Positions 37,123-48,110 of a stretch of 64,000 nt of DNA are shown piece by piece. The notes beneath the pieces were generated by a model. That model saw only the letters and a program-made list of their open reading frames with translations. It was not told the origin of the DNA and did not search any database. The stretch lies in contig NZ_FWYB01000002.1 of assembly GCF_900176505.1 (NCBI RefSeq), forward strand, positions 459,237 to 523,236, given 5' to 3'. This stretch comes from Pedobacter nyackensis (lineage in GTDB: Bacteria > Bacteroidota > Bacteroidia > Sphingobacteriales > Sphingobacteriaceae). Position 1 is the first letter of the stretch. Each line of letters starts with the position of its first letter. A program made the translations under genes and the position numbers.

Positions 37123-38763
37123 ATGGCAAAACAAGTAAAATATAATGTAGAAGCCCGTGACGCCCTGAAAAGAGGTGTTGATACTTTGGCTAATGCAGTA
37201 AAAGTAACTTTAGGTCCGAAAGGACGTAACGTAATTATTGACAAGAAATTTGGTTCACCTGCAATTACTAAAGATGGTGTAACTGTAGCAAAAGAGATTG
37301 AGTTGAAAGACCCAATTGAAAATATGGGTGCTCAAATGGTTAAAGAAGTAGCTTCTAAAACTGCAGATATCGCAGGTGATGGAACTACAACTGCTACTGT
37401 ATTGGCACAAGCAATTGTTACTGCTGGTATTAAAAACGTTGCTGCTGGTGCAAATCCAATGGATTTGAAACGTGGTATCGACAAAGCGGTTACTGCAATC
37501 GTTGAAAACTTAAGAGCTCAGTCGCAGACTGTAGGTGAAGACAATAAGAAAATCAAACAAGTAGCTTCTATTTCGGCTAACAATGATGAGGTTATTGGTG
37601 CTTTAATTGCAGAAGCAATGGGTAAAGTTGGTAAAGATGGTGTTATCACTGTTGAAGAAGCAAAAGGTACTGAAACTGAAGTTAAAACAGTTGAAGGTAT
37701 GCAATTTGACCGTGGTTACTTATCTCCATACTTTGTAACTAATGCTGATAAAATGGAAGCGGAATTAGAAAACCCTTACATTTTGATCTATGATAAAAAG
37801 ATCAGCAACATGAAAGAATTATTACCTGTTTTGGAGAAACAAGTTCAAACTGGTAAGCCTTTATTGATCATTGCTGAAGATTTAGATGGTGAAGCATTGG
37901 CTACGTTAGTAGTTAACAAAATCCGTGGTTCACTGAAAGTTGTTGCTGTTAAAGCTCCAGGTTTTGGTGACAGAAGAAAAGCAATGTTAGAAGACATCGC
38001 TATCTTAACTGGTGGAACTGTTATCTCTGAAGAAAGAGGTTATAAATTAGAGAATGCTGACCTTACTTATTTAGGTACTGCTGAGAAAGTTATTGTTGAT
38101 AAAGACAATACAACTATCATCAACGGTGCTGGTCAGTCTGAAGATATCAAAGCTCGTGTTAACCAGATCAAAGCTCAAATCGAGACGACTACATCTGACT
38201 ACGATAAAGAAAAATTACAAGAGCGTTTGGCTAAATTAGCTGGCGGTGTTGCGGTTCTTTACGTAGGTGCTGCTTCTGAAGTAGAGATGAAAGAGAAGAA
38301 AGACCGTGTTGATGATGCTTTACATGCAACTCGCGCAGCGGTTGAAGAAGGTATTGTTGCTGGTGGTGGTGTTGCTTTCATCCGTGCTATTGAGGCATTA
38401 GAAGGTATGAAAGGATCAAACGATGATGAGACTACTGGTATCCAGATCATTCGTCGTGCTATCGAAGAGCCATTACGTCAAATCTGCCAGAATGCAGGTA
38501 TTGAAGGTTCTATCGTTGTACAAAAAGTTAAAGAAGGTAAAGGTGACTTCGGTTACAATGCCCGTACAGATGTATATGAGAACTTAATTGCTGCTGGTGT
38601 TATCGATCCAACTAAAGTTGGTCGTGTAGCGTTGGAAAATGCAGCTTCTATCGCAGCGATGTTGTTAACAACAGAAGTTGTTTTAGCTGATGATCCAGAA
38701 GAAGCTGCTGCTGGTGGCGGTATGCCTCCAATGGGCGGCGGCGGTATGGGTGGAATGATGTAA
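37123..38763 (+). CDS. groEL: Chaperonin GroEL
   Basis: ATP-dependent folding chamber. The 546-residue protein has the family start [19 protein letters not shown], the ATP-binding [14 protein letters not shown], the signature [18 protein letters not shown], and a Gly/Met-rich tail ([13 protein letters not shown]). Codon use is strongly biased toward AT-rich preferred codons, in keeping with high expression. The only groEL copy in the window, followed by a perfect palindromic terminator. Confidence 0.99.
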   Translation: MAKQVKYNVEARDALKRGVDTLANAVKVTLGPKGRNVIIDKKFGSPAITKDGVTVAKEIELKDPIENMGAQMVKEVASKTADIAGDGTTTATVLAQAIVTAGIKNVAAGANPMDLKRGIDKAVTAIVENLRAQSQTVGEDNKKIKQVASISANNDEVIGALIAEAMGKVGKDGVITVEEAKGTETEVKTVEGMQFDRGYLSPYFVTNADKMEAELENPYILIYDKKISNMKELLPVLEKQVQTGKPLLIIAEDLDGEALATLVVNKIRGSLKVVAVKAPGFGDRRKAMLEDIAILTGGTVISEERGYKLENADLTYLGTAEKVIVDKDNTTIINGAGQSEDIKARVNQIKAQIETTTSDYDKEKLQERLAKLAGGVAVLYVGAASEVEMKEKKDRVDDALHATRAAVEEGIVAGGGVAFIRAIEALEGMKGSNDDETTGIQIIRRAIEEPLRQICQNAGIEGSIVVQKVKEGKGDFGYNARTDVYENLIAAGVIDPTKVGRVALENAASIAAMLLTTEVVLADDPEEAAAGGGMPPMGGGGMGGMM

Positions 38764-38784
38764 TCAACCCCTTTATTGAATTTA

Positions 38785-38822
38785 AAGAAAACCACAGACG
38801 GATATCCGTCTGTGGTTTTCTT
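38785..38822. terminator. Perfect palindromic terminator after groEL
   Basis: AAGAAAACCACAGACGGAT and its exact complement ATCCGTCTGTGGTTTTCTT form a 19-bp palindrome. The T content in the right arm (GGTTTTCTTATTT) suits intrinsic termination. Confidence 0.88.
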
Positions 38823-38897
38823 ATTTAAGTGCATTTGGGTCCAATATTTTTAATTGAAACAAAAAATTAGTTACTTTTATACAGCATCCCTGTATAT

Positions 38898-41800
38898 ATG
38901 GTAAAACGTTTACTCCTTTTAACGATTACTCTCTTTTTTTTACAGATAACTGTAGTTTTTCCTCAGATTACTATCGGTACGGTTGATGCTGGGCCATATA
39001 CACCGGGGTCGAGTATAGCGGCGACTTTTGCAATAGGCAATACAGATTGTATCGGTCGAAACAACGACTTTAATTTGATATTGGTTTCTCCAAGTAATGT
39101 AGAAACTTCAATTGGGACTTACACAGGATTCTACTCAGCTTTTGTAAATGGAACAATTCCTACTACGACTATACCCGGTGCGGGCTATAGAGTTAAAATC
39201 CGATCTACGAATCCGGTATTAGAGTCTGCATTGTCAACTTCCTTCACCATATCTGCAGGAGCAATACCAGCTAATGCAACCATCAATTCACCAGGTAATG
39301 TTTTAAACCCTGTAACTTTCGGAAAGTGCAATGCTTCTGCTAATTTTCCATACAATTTTGTTAACACGTCCAATACAGGAAATGTATCAGCTACAATTAC
39401 GAACCAACTCACAGCAGAGCCTCAAACCACTTTAGTCTATACTTCAGTAAACGATGTGAAATCTTTTTCCGCCAGTCTTGCCCATTATACCATTTTTGTA
39501 AGAGCAGAAATGCCTGATGGGACTGTTGGTACTCGTGCGTATTTTCTGGTAAATAACAGGGTCGTTACTGCCTTTGCAACCACGGGATCCGAAACGGTTT
39601 GCTTTCCTACCGGGGCATTCGAGTATGCTGTAACTGTTGATGGCGCTAACAGTATAGCGGTAAACTTCCCCGGGAATATTTACCGGATAAGATGGGGAGA
39701 CGGAAGAGAAGACACCTATACTTATTGTGAGATTGTTAAGTTGAACAACAAAGTCTCACATACTTACGATAGATCTTCTTGCGGCGTTTCTAATGGAACT
39801 GTATATAATGCTTTTCAAGTTAATGTCCAGGCTTTAAGCCCTTTTACTTGTGGTGAAATCGGATCACCACTCTTCGCAAACGCACGTGTTGTAGGAAGGC
39901 CAATTAACATCTTCACTTATCCACCAATTATCTGTCTAGGAGATCAGGCTACTTTTGCTAATGAATCCATTGCGGGGCAACGTCCCAATTCAAATAGTAA
40001 TGGCTGCTCTGATAATACTGTCACTTACACATGGTGGGTTGATGGTGTCCCCATTGCTTCTGCGATGGATGTCTCCAGAAATTTTATCTTTAGATACACC
40101 TTTCTTACCAAAGGTAACCATGTCGTCCGGCTCACATCGAATAGTGACGGAGAGTGTCAAGCGGATCCGATAGAACACACTGTCTGCGTACAAGATCCAC
40201 CACGACCAGCCTTTACACTCTCGAGTAACCTTGTCTGTCTCTCCTCACCTACAATCAACGCAAATAGCAGCTCCTCTGTTTTGGACAATACATGTCCGAA
40301 TACTCCGGTATATACTTGGTCTGTCATACCCACGGCTGGAGTTACATTCAATAGAAATGATGTAAACCCGAATTTTTCATTTGCGCAAACAGGGACTTAT
40401 AATATCACTCTTTCAATCCGATCAGGTACATGTTCTGTTTCTACACAAGCGCAAAGAGTTGTAGTGAACAGTCCTCCACAGGCACTGTTATCAGGTGATG
40501 CAAATTTATGTGCCCGTGGTGATTACACCTTTGCTCCCAATGGCTCGGCAACAAATACTACGGTAAGTGGAACAACCGAAATTTTAGCTGACACCTATAC
40601 CTGGACGGTCTCCGGTGCGGGTGGCTATACATTTGTTTCACCAAGCACGGCAAATTCACAATATCCAACCATTAATTTTCAAGATTTTGGAACTTATACG
40701 GTAACCCTAACACACAAAAATAATTGTAATACGATAACCGATTCACAAGTATTAACCTTCACCCAATCACCAACAGCCAGCATAACAGCCACTCCAAATG
40801 CCGTTTGCTTTAATGACAATATAAATCTGACCGGTCTAATTACAAATCCGACCACAAACACTACCTTTCAATGGTTGGGAGCGGGAACCTTCTCACCATC
40901 AAACGATCTGACTACGACCTATTCACCTACGCCATCAGAAAGAACAGCAGGAGTAGCAAACATCAGGCTTCGAGTCTCAACGGGCATCACAGGAACTTGC
41001 GCTGTAATTTTCGCCGACATCTCGGTTGTGATATATCCAAATAATATCAGCACAAATCCGATTCCATCAAGATCGCAAGAAATATGTTCTGGTGATCCGG
41101 CAACTTTTACTCCTTCCTCGTTTGTAACAGAAAGCACTTTTAGGTGGACTGCAGCAGTTACTTCAGGAACTGCTACGGGGTTCAGCGCAAGCGGTACGGG
41201 AAATATCAATAACAATATTACAAACAATAGTACGACCCAACCAGCTGTCGTCGAATACACAATTATACCTGAAGCGAACGGTTGCGATGGCGAAGTATTC
41301 AAGTTTATTGTAACGGTCAATCCGCGACCAACACTTACCGCCACCGCAATCAGTGCAACTATCTGTAGCGGGCAATCTTCTGCCATCAACCTATCTGTTA
41401 CTAACACGCCTGGCTCCACAACCTATACCTGGACGAGTTCCTCGAACGGTGTCTCAGGAAATACAATCAATCCTACACGTACGGCAGTTACATCAATCAA
41501 TGATCCGTTGACAAATTCGGGCACAATGCAGGGAACTGTCACTTACACAATTATTCCGTATTCTCAAACAGGCTGCCCGGGAACCCCGGTAGACATTACA
41601 ATAAATGTAGATCCTGCTTTAACACAGCCCAGGGCAGGAACAGACAGGAGTATTTGCTCAACAAATAGTTACACGCTAGAGGGGAATCCTTCAGTAGTCG
41701 GAACCGGCACCTGGACATTAGTTTCAGCAAACGGACCTGTTACCTTTGCGGATGAACATCTCGCAACGACCACTGTTAACGGATTGGTCGCGGGACGATC

Positions 41801-44800
41801 TTATACCTTTAGATGGACAATTGACGCAATGAGTGCTTGTTTTCCCGTATTTGATGAAGTTACAATTACAGTAAATGAACCGACAATTCCTGGTACAACT
41901 GCTACAACTGTAACAACTGTTTGTGCAAACAGCAATACTGGGACAATCACGTTATCCGGAAATCTGGGGAACGTGCTGCGATGGGAAAGTAGTCTGGACG
42001 GCACAAATTGGAGCACAGCTGCAAACACTAATACCACAACAACTTATACCTTTAATAACCTCACTCAATCTACTCAGTTTCGTGCCGTTGTTCAGAATGG
42101 AGGATGTACAATTGAAAATTCAACTCCAACAATTATTACTGCCACACCAGCTGATACACGGGCAGACGCAGGAATTGACAGAACATTATGTGATGAAACA
42201 AGTGTCACTTTACAGGCTAATGGCAGTACGCCGTTAAAACCAGGCGAAACTGGACTTTGGACACTTATTCCGGCTAATCCTGCCAATCCTACCGTAGACA
42301 TATTGAATCCAACAAACCCAACCACTATTGTAGAGGATTTAGTAGCCGGGCAAATTTATACCTTTAGATGGACTATTACAGGACCGTCAGCCTGCGGACC
42401 CACGTTTGATGATATTATTCTCAGAAATAATCCCGCGGTTGACCTAAATACGATTACAACATCTGCAATTGTTTGTAATGGACAACAGCTGGTTGTGGAT
42501 GGTAGCCTACCGATAGGTGGCGCCGGCGCACCGTATACTTACACATGGGAAACTAACACGAACGGAGGAACATGGACAGTAATCACCGGACAAACCGGGG
42601 AAGACCTGACCATCACACTAACTACCACAGGGAATATCGGCTTTAGAAGAATCGTGAACAGCGGCGGATGTACATCCACAAGCAATGAGAATATCGTAAC
42701 TGTACAGCCACCAATACAAGGCAACACAATAGCTGCAGACCAGACCATTTGCAGCGGAACTGCACCAGCTTTACTCACGGGTACTGGCACGCTTACCGGC
42801 GGAAACGACCAATTCGTATATCAGTGGCAATCCAGTACAGACAACACAAACTGGACTGATGTTACCGGCGCTCAGCAACCAGATTATCAGCCACTGACAC
42901 TTACAACAACAACCTATTACAGACGCCTGGTAAGTACTGCTGCCTGTGCAGGCAATTTTCAAAATATCAGCAATACCATTCAAATTACAATCAATCCTAA
43001 TGCAAGAGCTGAGTATACTTGGCTCGCAGATACAGGTTGTGCCCCATTCCCGTTACAGATCACTACCATTCCTTATCCTGACAGAAATGCAACCTACACC
43101 TGGTTTGCCAACGGTGTACAGATTGGGACTGGTACAACATTCCCCGGATATACTATTCAAAACAGTAATGAAAGAGTAACCATCAGATTGGCTGTGGCAA
43201 GTAGCCTGGGATGCGCATCTGCCGAATTACCACATGACTTCAGCACTAACCAGGCTGTTCCAGCTTCATTTACACCTGTAACTACTTCAGATTGCGGACC
43301 GCTAACCATCAACTTTGTAAACACCTCCCTGCAAACAACGGGGGCAACATTCCGATGGAACTTTGGAAATGGACGAACTTCGAACAGTGCGAATCCACCG
43401 GCCATTACTTTCCAGCCCGACCCATCAGGAAAAGACACTACATATACTGTTACACTTTATTCTGCAACAACCTGTGGTATTGACTCCGCTAAAGGAACCG
43501 TACTTGTCAAATCACCACCAAAACCTGTATTCTCTCCAAGTACAACTAGCGGCTGTTCAGATCTAACCGTTAATTTCACTAATAATTCTCCGCTTCAGGC
43601 AGGTATAACGTATACTTTTAACTTTGGAGACGGAACCCAACCTGTAGAAACTAACGACAGAAGAACGGTAACACATATCTACAGAACAACTACGAATACA
43701 CAAACATTCAATGCAACACTTACCGCTCAAAACCAATGCGGAACGGTAACTACACAGCCTTATGCCATTGTGGTCAGACCAAACACCGTAAACGCAGAAT
43801 TGGTGGTCAACGGCAATCAGCTCATTGGCTGTGCGCCATTTACCGTAACTTTTGACAACAACTCAACAGGTGCAACCACCTTTACGGTAGACTTCAATGA
43901 TGGTACGACGCCAAGACAATCTATCACCTCCCCGGAAAGATTTACACATACTTTTATCACGGACGGAACTTATGTGGTGACTTTAACAGCGACAAACGGT
44001 TGCTCTACCCGCAGCACAACAGAGACAATTACTGTTCTGGCACAACCAAAAGCTTCCTTCACCTCTGATATAAGACTAGGTTGTGCAGACCTTAATGTTC
44101 ATCTCCAAAACACTACTCAAGGTGGCATTAGTTATGTATGGGATTTTGGCGATGGTTCACCGAAATCAAGTGAGGTAAGCCCTCATCACATTTACAAAGG
44201 AGATCAGGAATACTACACTGTAACACTTATTGCAACCAACAATCTTGGTTGCTCAGATACTGTTACGAAAACTGATTTCATCCGTGTTGTACCGCCACCA
44301 ATTGCAGCTTTTAACGTGAATCCTTCAACACTGATTAGCATACCGAATTATACCTTCAAGTTCGAGGACGAAAGTACCAACGGACCTACTATTTGGGAAT
44401 GGGATTTTGGTGATGGGATGACTTCTGCTTTAAAAAACCCTAACCACACTTACCTGGATACAGGAACTTATAAAGTCACTTTAAAAGTAACAAATCAGCA
44501 AGGCTGTTTTACAACAACATTTAAGAACGTAACCATTAAAGGGGTACCAGGATACCTATTTGTACCTAACTCTTTCATCCCTGGAAATCCGCAGCCTGAA
44601 TTACGCGAGTTCCGTGCCAAGGGATCAGGCATCCTAAGCTGGCGATTCAGCATATTCAACAAATGGGGACAGGTACTTTGGGAAACTACGAAACTGGAAG
44701 AAGGAAGACCTGCAGAGGGCTGGGATGGAACCTTCAAAGGAGAGCCAATGCCGCAGGGCGTATACTACTGGAAAATCGATGTCCAGATGGTTAACGGGTC

Positions 44801-44870
44801 AGAATGGAAAGGTATGACCTACGACAACGCTCCGGCAAAACGAACAGGACCAATACATTTAATCAGATAA
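38898..44870 (+). CDS. Giant PKD/Ig-repeat adhesin-like protein with type IX secretion C-terminus
   Basis: A 1990-residue secreted protein: signal peptide (about 1-23, ending VFPQ), then a long run of Ig-like/PKD-like domains with repeated motifs such as TPGxxTYTWTSS and TAITASI. Classical PKD motifs WDFGDG and variants lie near residues 1574, 1664, 1748 and 1834. The last 105 residues (from about 1887, FVPNSFIPGN, then WRFSIFNKWGQVLWETT and MPQGVYYWKI) are the gliding-motility-associated C-terminal domain (CHU_C type B), which is cargo signal for type IX secretion. The next gene, two bases downstream, is a PorP/SprF partner. It should be surface-attached and act in adhesion or gliding; the role is inferred. 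Confidence 0.93.
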   Translation: MVKRLLLLTITLFFLQITVVFPQITIGTVDAGPYTPGSSIAATFAIGNTDCIGRNNDFNLILVSPSNVETSIGTYTGFYSAFVNGTIPTTTIPGAGYRVKIRSTNPVLESALSTSFTISAGAIPANATINSPGNVLNPVTFGKCNASANFPYNFVNTSNTGNVSATITNQLTAEPQTTLVYTSVNDVKSFSASLAHYTIFVRAEMPDGTVGTRAYFLVNNRVVTAFATTGSETVCFPTGAFEYAVTVDGANSIAVNFPGNIYRIRWGDGREDTYTYCEIVKLNNKVSHTYDRSSCGVSNGTVYNAFQVNVQALSPFTCGEIGSPLFANARVVGRPINIFTYPPIICLGDQATFANESIAGQRPNSNSNGCSDNTVTYTWWVDGVPIASAMDVSRNFIFRYTFLTKGNHVVRLTSNSDGECQADPIEHTVCVQDPPRPAFTLSSNLVCLSSPTINANSSSSVLDNTCPNTPVYTWSVIPTAGVTFNRNDVNPNFSFAQTGTYNITLSIRSGTCSVSTQAQRVVVNSPPQALLSGDANLCARGDYTFAPNGSATNTTVSGTTEILADTYTWTVSGAGGYTFVSPSTANSQYPTINFQDFGTYTVTLTHKNNCNTITDSQVLTFTQSPTASITATPNAVCFNDNINLTGLITNPTTNTTFQWLGAGTFSPSNDLTTTYSPTPSERTAGVANIRLRVSTGITGTCAVIFADISVVIYPNNISTNPIPSRSQEICSGDPATFTPSSFVTESTFRWTAAVTSGTATGFSASGTGNINNNITNNSTTQPAVVEYTIIPEANGCDGEVFKFIVTVNPRPTLTATAISATICSGQSSAINLSVTNTPGSTTYTWTSSSNGVSGNTINPTRTAVTSINDPLTNSGTMQGTVTYTIIPYSQTGCPGTPVDITINVDPALTQPRAGTDRSICSTNSYTLEGNPSVVGTGTWTLVSANGPVTFADEHLATTTVNGLVAGRSYTFRWTIDAMSACFPVFDEVTITVNEPTIPGTTATTVTTVCANSNTGTITLSGNLGNVLRWESSLDGTNWSTAANTNTTTTYTFNNLTQSTQFRAVVQNGGCTIENSTPTIITATPADTRADAGIDRTLCDETSVTLQANGSTPLKPGETGLWTLIPANPANPTVDILNPTNPTTIVEDLVAGQIYTFRWTITGPSACGPTFDDIILRNNPAVDLNTITTSAIVCNGQQLVVDGSLPIGGAGAPYTYTWETNTNGGTWTVITGQTGEDLTITLTTTGNIGFRRIVNSGGCTSTSNENIVTVQPPIQGNTIAADQTICSGTAPALLTGTGTLTGGNDQFVYQWQSSTDNTNWTDVTGAQQPDYQPLTLTTTTYYRRLVSTAACAGNFQNISNTIQITINPNARAEYTWLADTGCAPFPLQITTIPYPDRNATYTWFANGVQIGTGTTFPGYTIQNSNERVTIRLAVASSLGCASAELPHDFSTNQAVPASFTPVTTSDCGPLTINFVNTSLQTTGATFRWNFGNGRTSNSANPPAITFQPDPSGKDTTYTVTLYSATTCGIDSAKGTVLVKSPPKPVFSPSTTSGCSDLTVNFTNNSPLQAGITYTFNFGDGTQPVETNDRRTVTHIYRTTTNTQTFNATLTAQNQCGTVTTQPYAIVVRPNTVNAELVVNGNQLIGCAPFTVTFDNNSTGATTFTVDFNDGTTPRQSITSPERFTHTFITDGTYVVTLTATNGCSTRSTTETITVLAQPKASFTSDIRLGCADLNVHLQNTTQGGISYVWDFGDGSPKSSEVSPHHIYKGDQEYYTVTLIATNNLGCSDTVTKTDFIRVVPPPIAAFNVNPSTLISIPNYTFKFEDESTNGPTIWEWDFGDGMTSALKNPNHTYLDTGTYKVTLKVTNQQGCFTTTFKNVTIKGVPGYLFVPNSFIPGNPQPELREFRAKGSGILSWRFSIFNKWGQVLWETTKLEEGRPAEGWDGTFKGEPMPQGVYYWKIDVQMVNGSEWKGMTYDNAPAKRTGPIHLIR

Positions 44871-44872
44871 GG

Positions 44873-45895
44873 ATGAGCGGGAGATATAAATTAATGTTAT
44901 TAATGGTAATGGCTAGCGTTTCGGCAATAGCGCAGGATCATATTTATTCGCAGTTTTTTAATGCGCCCATCTACCTTAACCCCTCTTTAACTGGGCAGTT
45001 TGAGGGCGACATCCGGATGAACCTAATTTACAGGAATCAATGGTCGGGCTTAAGCGGTGACCTGTCTTATATCACAGCCTCTGCAGATTTGAACATTTCT
45101 AAATTTGCCGGGGGTGTAGGTCTGATGTTTACCCGCAGCAGTGAAGGAACAGCTTACCTCGTTAAAAATAACGCCGCAGCCACCTATTCTTATAGCGTAG
45201 GTGGCGACGACTTTGTCGCTTCCTTTGGTATACAGGCCGGTTTCACCAACCGCCAGATAGACTGGAGTAAACTCGTTTTCTCTGATCAGATAGATATGCG
45301 CCTGGGTTATATCCCCGGAAGTATATCATCAGCACAACCACCGGAGATGGATAGTAAGTTTTACCTGGATGCAGCTGCCGGCACCAACATCGTATTTCGA
45401 AACCTGATGGCGGGTGTAGCGCTTCACCACATCAACAAACCTGATGAATCTTTTAGTGGAACAGTAGCTAAACTACCCATGCGCATTACCGCAAATGCAA
45501 GCTATAGAATTCCTTTAAGTCCGTATTTTGACTATAACCAGGATGAAGGCTCCTACCTGATCCCTTCTGTAGTGTATTATAAGCAAGCCAGCTCTACTTC
45601 ACTCAGCGCAGGTGCGCAGTTTAAGCATAGGGGCTTAAATGCCGGGATATGGTACCGTAGCGCCGGAGAAGGTGGTCCGGATGCCGTTGTGGTTTCCCTG
45701 ATATTCGATTTGTTTAAAGGGAATAAAAATGGTGAAAAACTAAGGCTAGGGCTAAGCCATGACGCCACCACCTCAAAAATTAACTATACCAATACCGGTG
45801 GTACTACCGAAGCCAGCATTGGGTACGAAAAGTATTTCCCAAATAGTTCCGGCTACAATAAATTTAATGGCCTGAGGTGCTATGATTTCTACTAA
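44873..45895 (+). CDS. PorP/SprF family type IX secretion membrane protein
   Basis: A 340-residue outer-membrane beta-barrel from the chosen start. It has a signal peptide (MSGRYKLMLLMVMASVSAIAQ), the family start DHIYSQFFNAPIYLNPSLTGQ, the motif GVGLMFTRSSEG and a C-terminal barrel region with VVVSLIFDLFKG. SprF/PorP proteins anchor type B CTD proteins on the surface, and the gene is always next to such a protein, as here. A possible start 69 bases upstream lies inside the adhesin gene and is rejected because the signal peptide begins at 44873. Nothing else of the T9SS core (gldKLMN, sov) is in the window. Confidence 0.93.
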   Translation: MSGRYKLMLLMVMASVSAIAQDHIYSQFFNAPIYLNPSLTGQFEGDIRMNLIYRNQWSGLSGDLSYITASADLNISKFAGGVGLMFTRSSEGTAYLVKNNAAATYSYSVGGDDFVASFGIQAGFTNRQIDWSKLVFSDQIDMRLGYIPGSISSAQPPEMDSKFYLDAAAGTNIVFRNLMAGVALHHINKPDESFSGTVAKLPMRITANASYRIPLSPYFDYNQDEGSYLIPSVVYYKQASSTSLSAGAQFKHRGLNAGIWYRSAGEGGPDAVVVSLIFDLFKGNKNGEKLRLGLSHDATTSKINYTNTGGTTEASIGYEKYFPNSSGYNKFNGLRCYDFY

Positions 45896-45898
45896 ATG

Positions 45899-45927
45899 AT
45901 ATAACAATCATAAAAGAAATGTTATAT
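45899..45927 (+). other. Small inverted repeat after the PorP gene
   Basis: ATATAAC (45899-45905) and GTTATAT (45921-45927) flank a 15-base A-rich loop. It could be a weak hairpin in the PorP 3' end or an operator ahead of the MgtC gene. There is no T tract, so it is not a clear terminator. Confidence 0.3.
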
Positions 45928-45946
45928 TAGATTGTTTATACAGGCT

Positions 45947-46603
45947 ATGCAAAACATTATCGACACCAATCATTTTCTTACCCAGAGTGAGGTAAATAAG
46001 TTTTTAATGGCTACGCTATTATGCGGACTCATTGGTGCCGAAAGAGAGTTTAGAAGTAAGCAGGCGGGATTAAAAACCATGATCATGATTGGTCTGGGTT
46101 CAACCCTGTTTACGATCTTGTCTATTAAAATCGGATTGAGTAGTCACGACCGCATTGCTTCCAACATCGTAACCGGAATTGGTTTTTTAGGTGCTGGTGT
46201 TATCTTCAAAGAAGACAATCAGGTAAAAGGGCTAACAACAGCTTGCGTTATCTGGATCGTTGCTGCCATAGGCATGGCAATCGGTTCTGGCTATATGGAG
46301 CAGGCCATCGGCGTAACCATAGTCGTACTGGCCTCCTTGCTTGTTTTTCCCTTTCTTGAAAATATGTTGGAGCGCAGGTATACCAAGCGGGTTTACCGCA
46401 TTGTAAAACGATACGATGGCGAAAGTCTTGAAAAATACGAGCAACACATTAAAACCTCTAAGCTAAAATTAATCAGAGGCAAGCAGGAACTCGCAAATGG
46501 CATCATCAGCGGAACATGGATTGCAATTGGCAGTCCCGAGAAACATAAAACATTTGTCGACCGCATGCTGCAGGACAAAAACATCATTGCTTTTGATTTT
46601 TAA
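45947..46603 (+). CDS. MgtC/SapB family membrane protein
   Basis: A 218-residue membrane protein from the ATG at 45947; a TTG start 15 bases upstream is less likely. About four transmembrane helices are visible in the first 140 residues, with the family signature LCGLIGAEREFRSKQAGLKT and GLGSTLFTILSIKIG, followed by GIGFLGAGVIFKEDN. The C-terminal half is a cytoplasmic domain (about 150-218). The family includes MgtC, which affects magnesium limitation and acid tolerance in pathogens, but its bacterial role elsewhere is not settled. Next comes serine dehydratase, transcribed separately. Confidence 0.9.
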   Translation: MQNIIDTNHFLTQSEVNKFLMATLLCGLIGAEREFRSKQAGLKTMIMIGLGSTLFTILSIKIGLSSHDRIASNIVTGIGFLGAGVIFKEDNQVKGLTTACVIWIVAAIGMAIGSGYMEQAIGVTIVVLASLLVFPFLENMLERRYTKRVYRIVKRYDGESLEKYEQHIKTSKLKLIRGKQELANGIISGTWIAIGSPEKHKTFVDRMLQDKNIIAFDF

Positions 46604-46624
46604 GCGGTTTCCTTAATCAGGATG

Positions 46625-46655
46625 TTTACTATATGAGGAAACTATAGTAGCTTTG
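46625..46655 (+). promoter_or_regulatory. Promoter of sdaA with almost no leader
   Basis: TTTA (46625-46628), exactly 19 bases, then TAGCTTTG (46648-46655), an exact TAnnTTTG match. The ATG begins only five bases after the box ends, so transcription may start at or next to the ATG, i.e. a leaderless mRNA. Confidence 0.5.
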
Positions 46656-46659
46656 TATT

Positions 46660-48087
46660 ATGCAAAGGGAACAGATCTCGGTATTCGACATTTTTAAGAT
46701 AGGTATTGGCCCATCAAGCTCACATACGTTGGGTCCATGGAGAGCAGCACAACAATTTACAGCTTCGCTTAAGCAAAATGGACTGCTGGCTCAGGTTGAG
46801 CAGGTAAAGATCCTTTTATATGGTTCTCTGGCCAAAACCGGAAAAGGACACGGAACAGACGTAGCGACAATGTTGGGACTTACCGGTGCTGATCCTGTTA
46901 CTTTTGATGTGAATGCCATCGACACAACCATTGCTTCAATTAAAGAAGATCAGTTGTTATCCCTTGCCGGGGAAAAAACCGTCTCTTTCAATTACGATGA
47001 GGATATGGTTTTTCTTTTCTTCGAAAGCCTGCCATTCCATCCCAATGCAGTTACTTTTCAAGCTTTTTTAAGTACCGGAAAAGCATTCTCCGAAACTTAC
47101 TATTCAATAGGTGGTGGTTTTGTGGTAAAAGAAGGTGAAAACGGAAGCGAGAAAGAACAGGTTGATTTACCTTTTCCAGTTGAAAAAGCAAGCGAACTAC
47201 TTCACTGGTGCTTATCTACCGGTCTGAAAGTTTCTGAAATCGTAATGGAAAACGAACTTTCCTGGCGTACAGAAGCTGAAACACGAAAAGGCATCATGCA
47301 GCACTTCACTGTAATGAAAGATTGTACCTACAGGGGTTGTCATACCTCAGGATTTTTACCTGGGGGCCTAAATGTTGGCAGGAGAGCTTCTGCTTTAAAT
47401 AAAAGACTGATAGGCAGCAGCGTATATCATGATTATAACAGCTGGATCATGGCCATCAGAAATGGTGGAAATGGCTTTAACTACATATTGGATTGGGTGA
47501 GCTGCTTTGCACTCGCCGTAAATGAAGAAAATGCTTCTTTTGGCAGGGTTGTTACAGCGCCAACTAACGGTGCGGCAGGTGTTATCCCTGCAGTACTGCA
47601 ATATTACATCGCTTTCTGCGATGGCTATACCGATGAAAAGATCACCCAGTTTATCGCCTGTGCTTCTGAAATCGGAAGTATCTTTAAAAAAGGGGCTACG
47701 ATATCCGCTGCAATGGGTGGATGTCAGGCTGAGATCGGTGTATCATCAGCCATGGCAGCCGCAGCTTTAACAGAGTGTTTAGGCGGTTCACAGCGACAAG
47801 TGCTGATGGCGGCAGAGATTGCCATGGAACATCATTTGGGCTTAACCTGCGACCCTATAGGGGGCTTGGTTCAAATCCCTTGTATCGAAAGGAATACCAT
47901 GGGCGCTATCAAAGCGATTACTGCCAGTCAGCTGGCCCTGCAAAGTAACCCGGATAAAGCTAAAGTTAGTCTGGATGCTGTAGTAAACACCATGTGGGAA
48001 ACGGCACTGGATATGAACTCGAAATATAAGGAAACATCTGATGGAGGTTTGGCTACAAACATCCCGATCAGTTTACCTGAATGTTAA
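46660..48087 (+). CDS. sdaA: L-serine ammonia-lyase (single-chain, iron-sulfur type)
   Basis: Deaminates L-serine to pyruvate using a 4Fe-4S cluster. The 475-residue protein has both parts in one chain: the beta-type domain with [16 protein letters not shown] near the N-terminus, and the alpha-type domain with [18 protein letters not shown] and [16 protein letters not shown] that supply the cluster cysteines. Length is normal for single-chain L-SD. The window also has serine synthesis (SerB-like), so both branches are present. A promoter box directly abuts the ATG. Confidence 0.95.
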   Translation: MQREQISVFDIFKIGIGPSSSHTLGPWRAAQQFTASLKQNGLLAQVEQVKILLYGSLAKTGKGHGTDVATMLGLTGADPVTFDVNAIDTTIASIKEDQLLSLAGEKTVSFNYDEDMVFLFFESLPFHPNAVTFQAFLSTGKAFSETYYSIGGGFVVKEGENGSEKEQVDLPFPVEKASELLHWCLSTGLKVSEIVMENELSWRTEAETRKGIMQHFTVMKDCTYRGCHTSGFLPGGLNVGRRASALNKRLIGSSVYHDYNSWIMAIRNGGNGFNYILDWVSCFALAVNEENASFGRVVTAPTNGAAGVIPAVLQYYIAFCDGYTDEKITQFIACASEIGSIFKKGATISAAMGGCQAEIGVSSAMAAAALTECLGGSQRQVLMAAEIAMEHHLGLTCDPIGGLVQIPCIERNTMGAIKAITASQLALQSNPDKAKVSLDAVVNTMWETALDMNSKYKETSDGGLATNIPISLPEC

Positions 48088-48110
48088 TATAAGCACAGCA
48101 GAAATATCAA

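Noticed and set aside
41163..43566. Several ORFs of 60-166 codons on both strands inside the adhesin gene
   Set aside because: They are antisense or out-of-frame shadows of the low-complexity Thr/Ser-rich repeats.
45932..45946. TTG start for the MgtC gene
   Set aside because: An ATG 15 bases later fits the usual start and no motif is lost.
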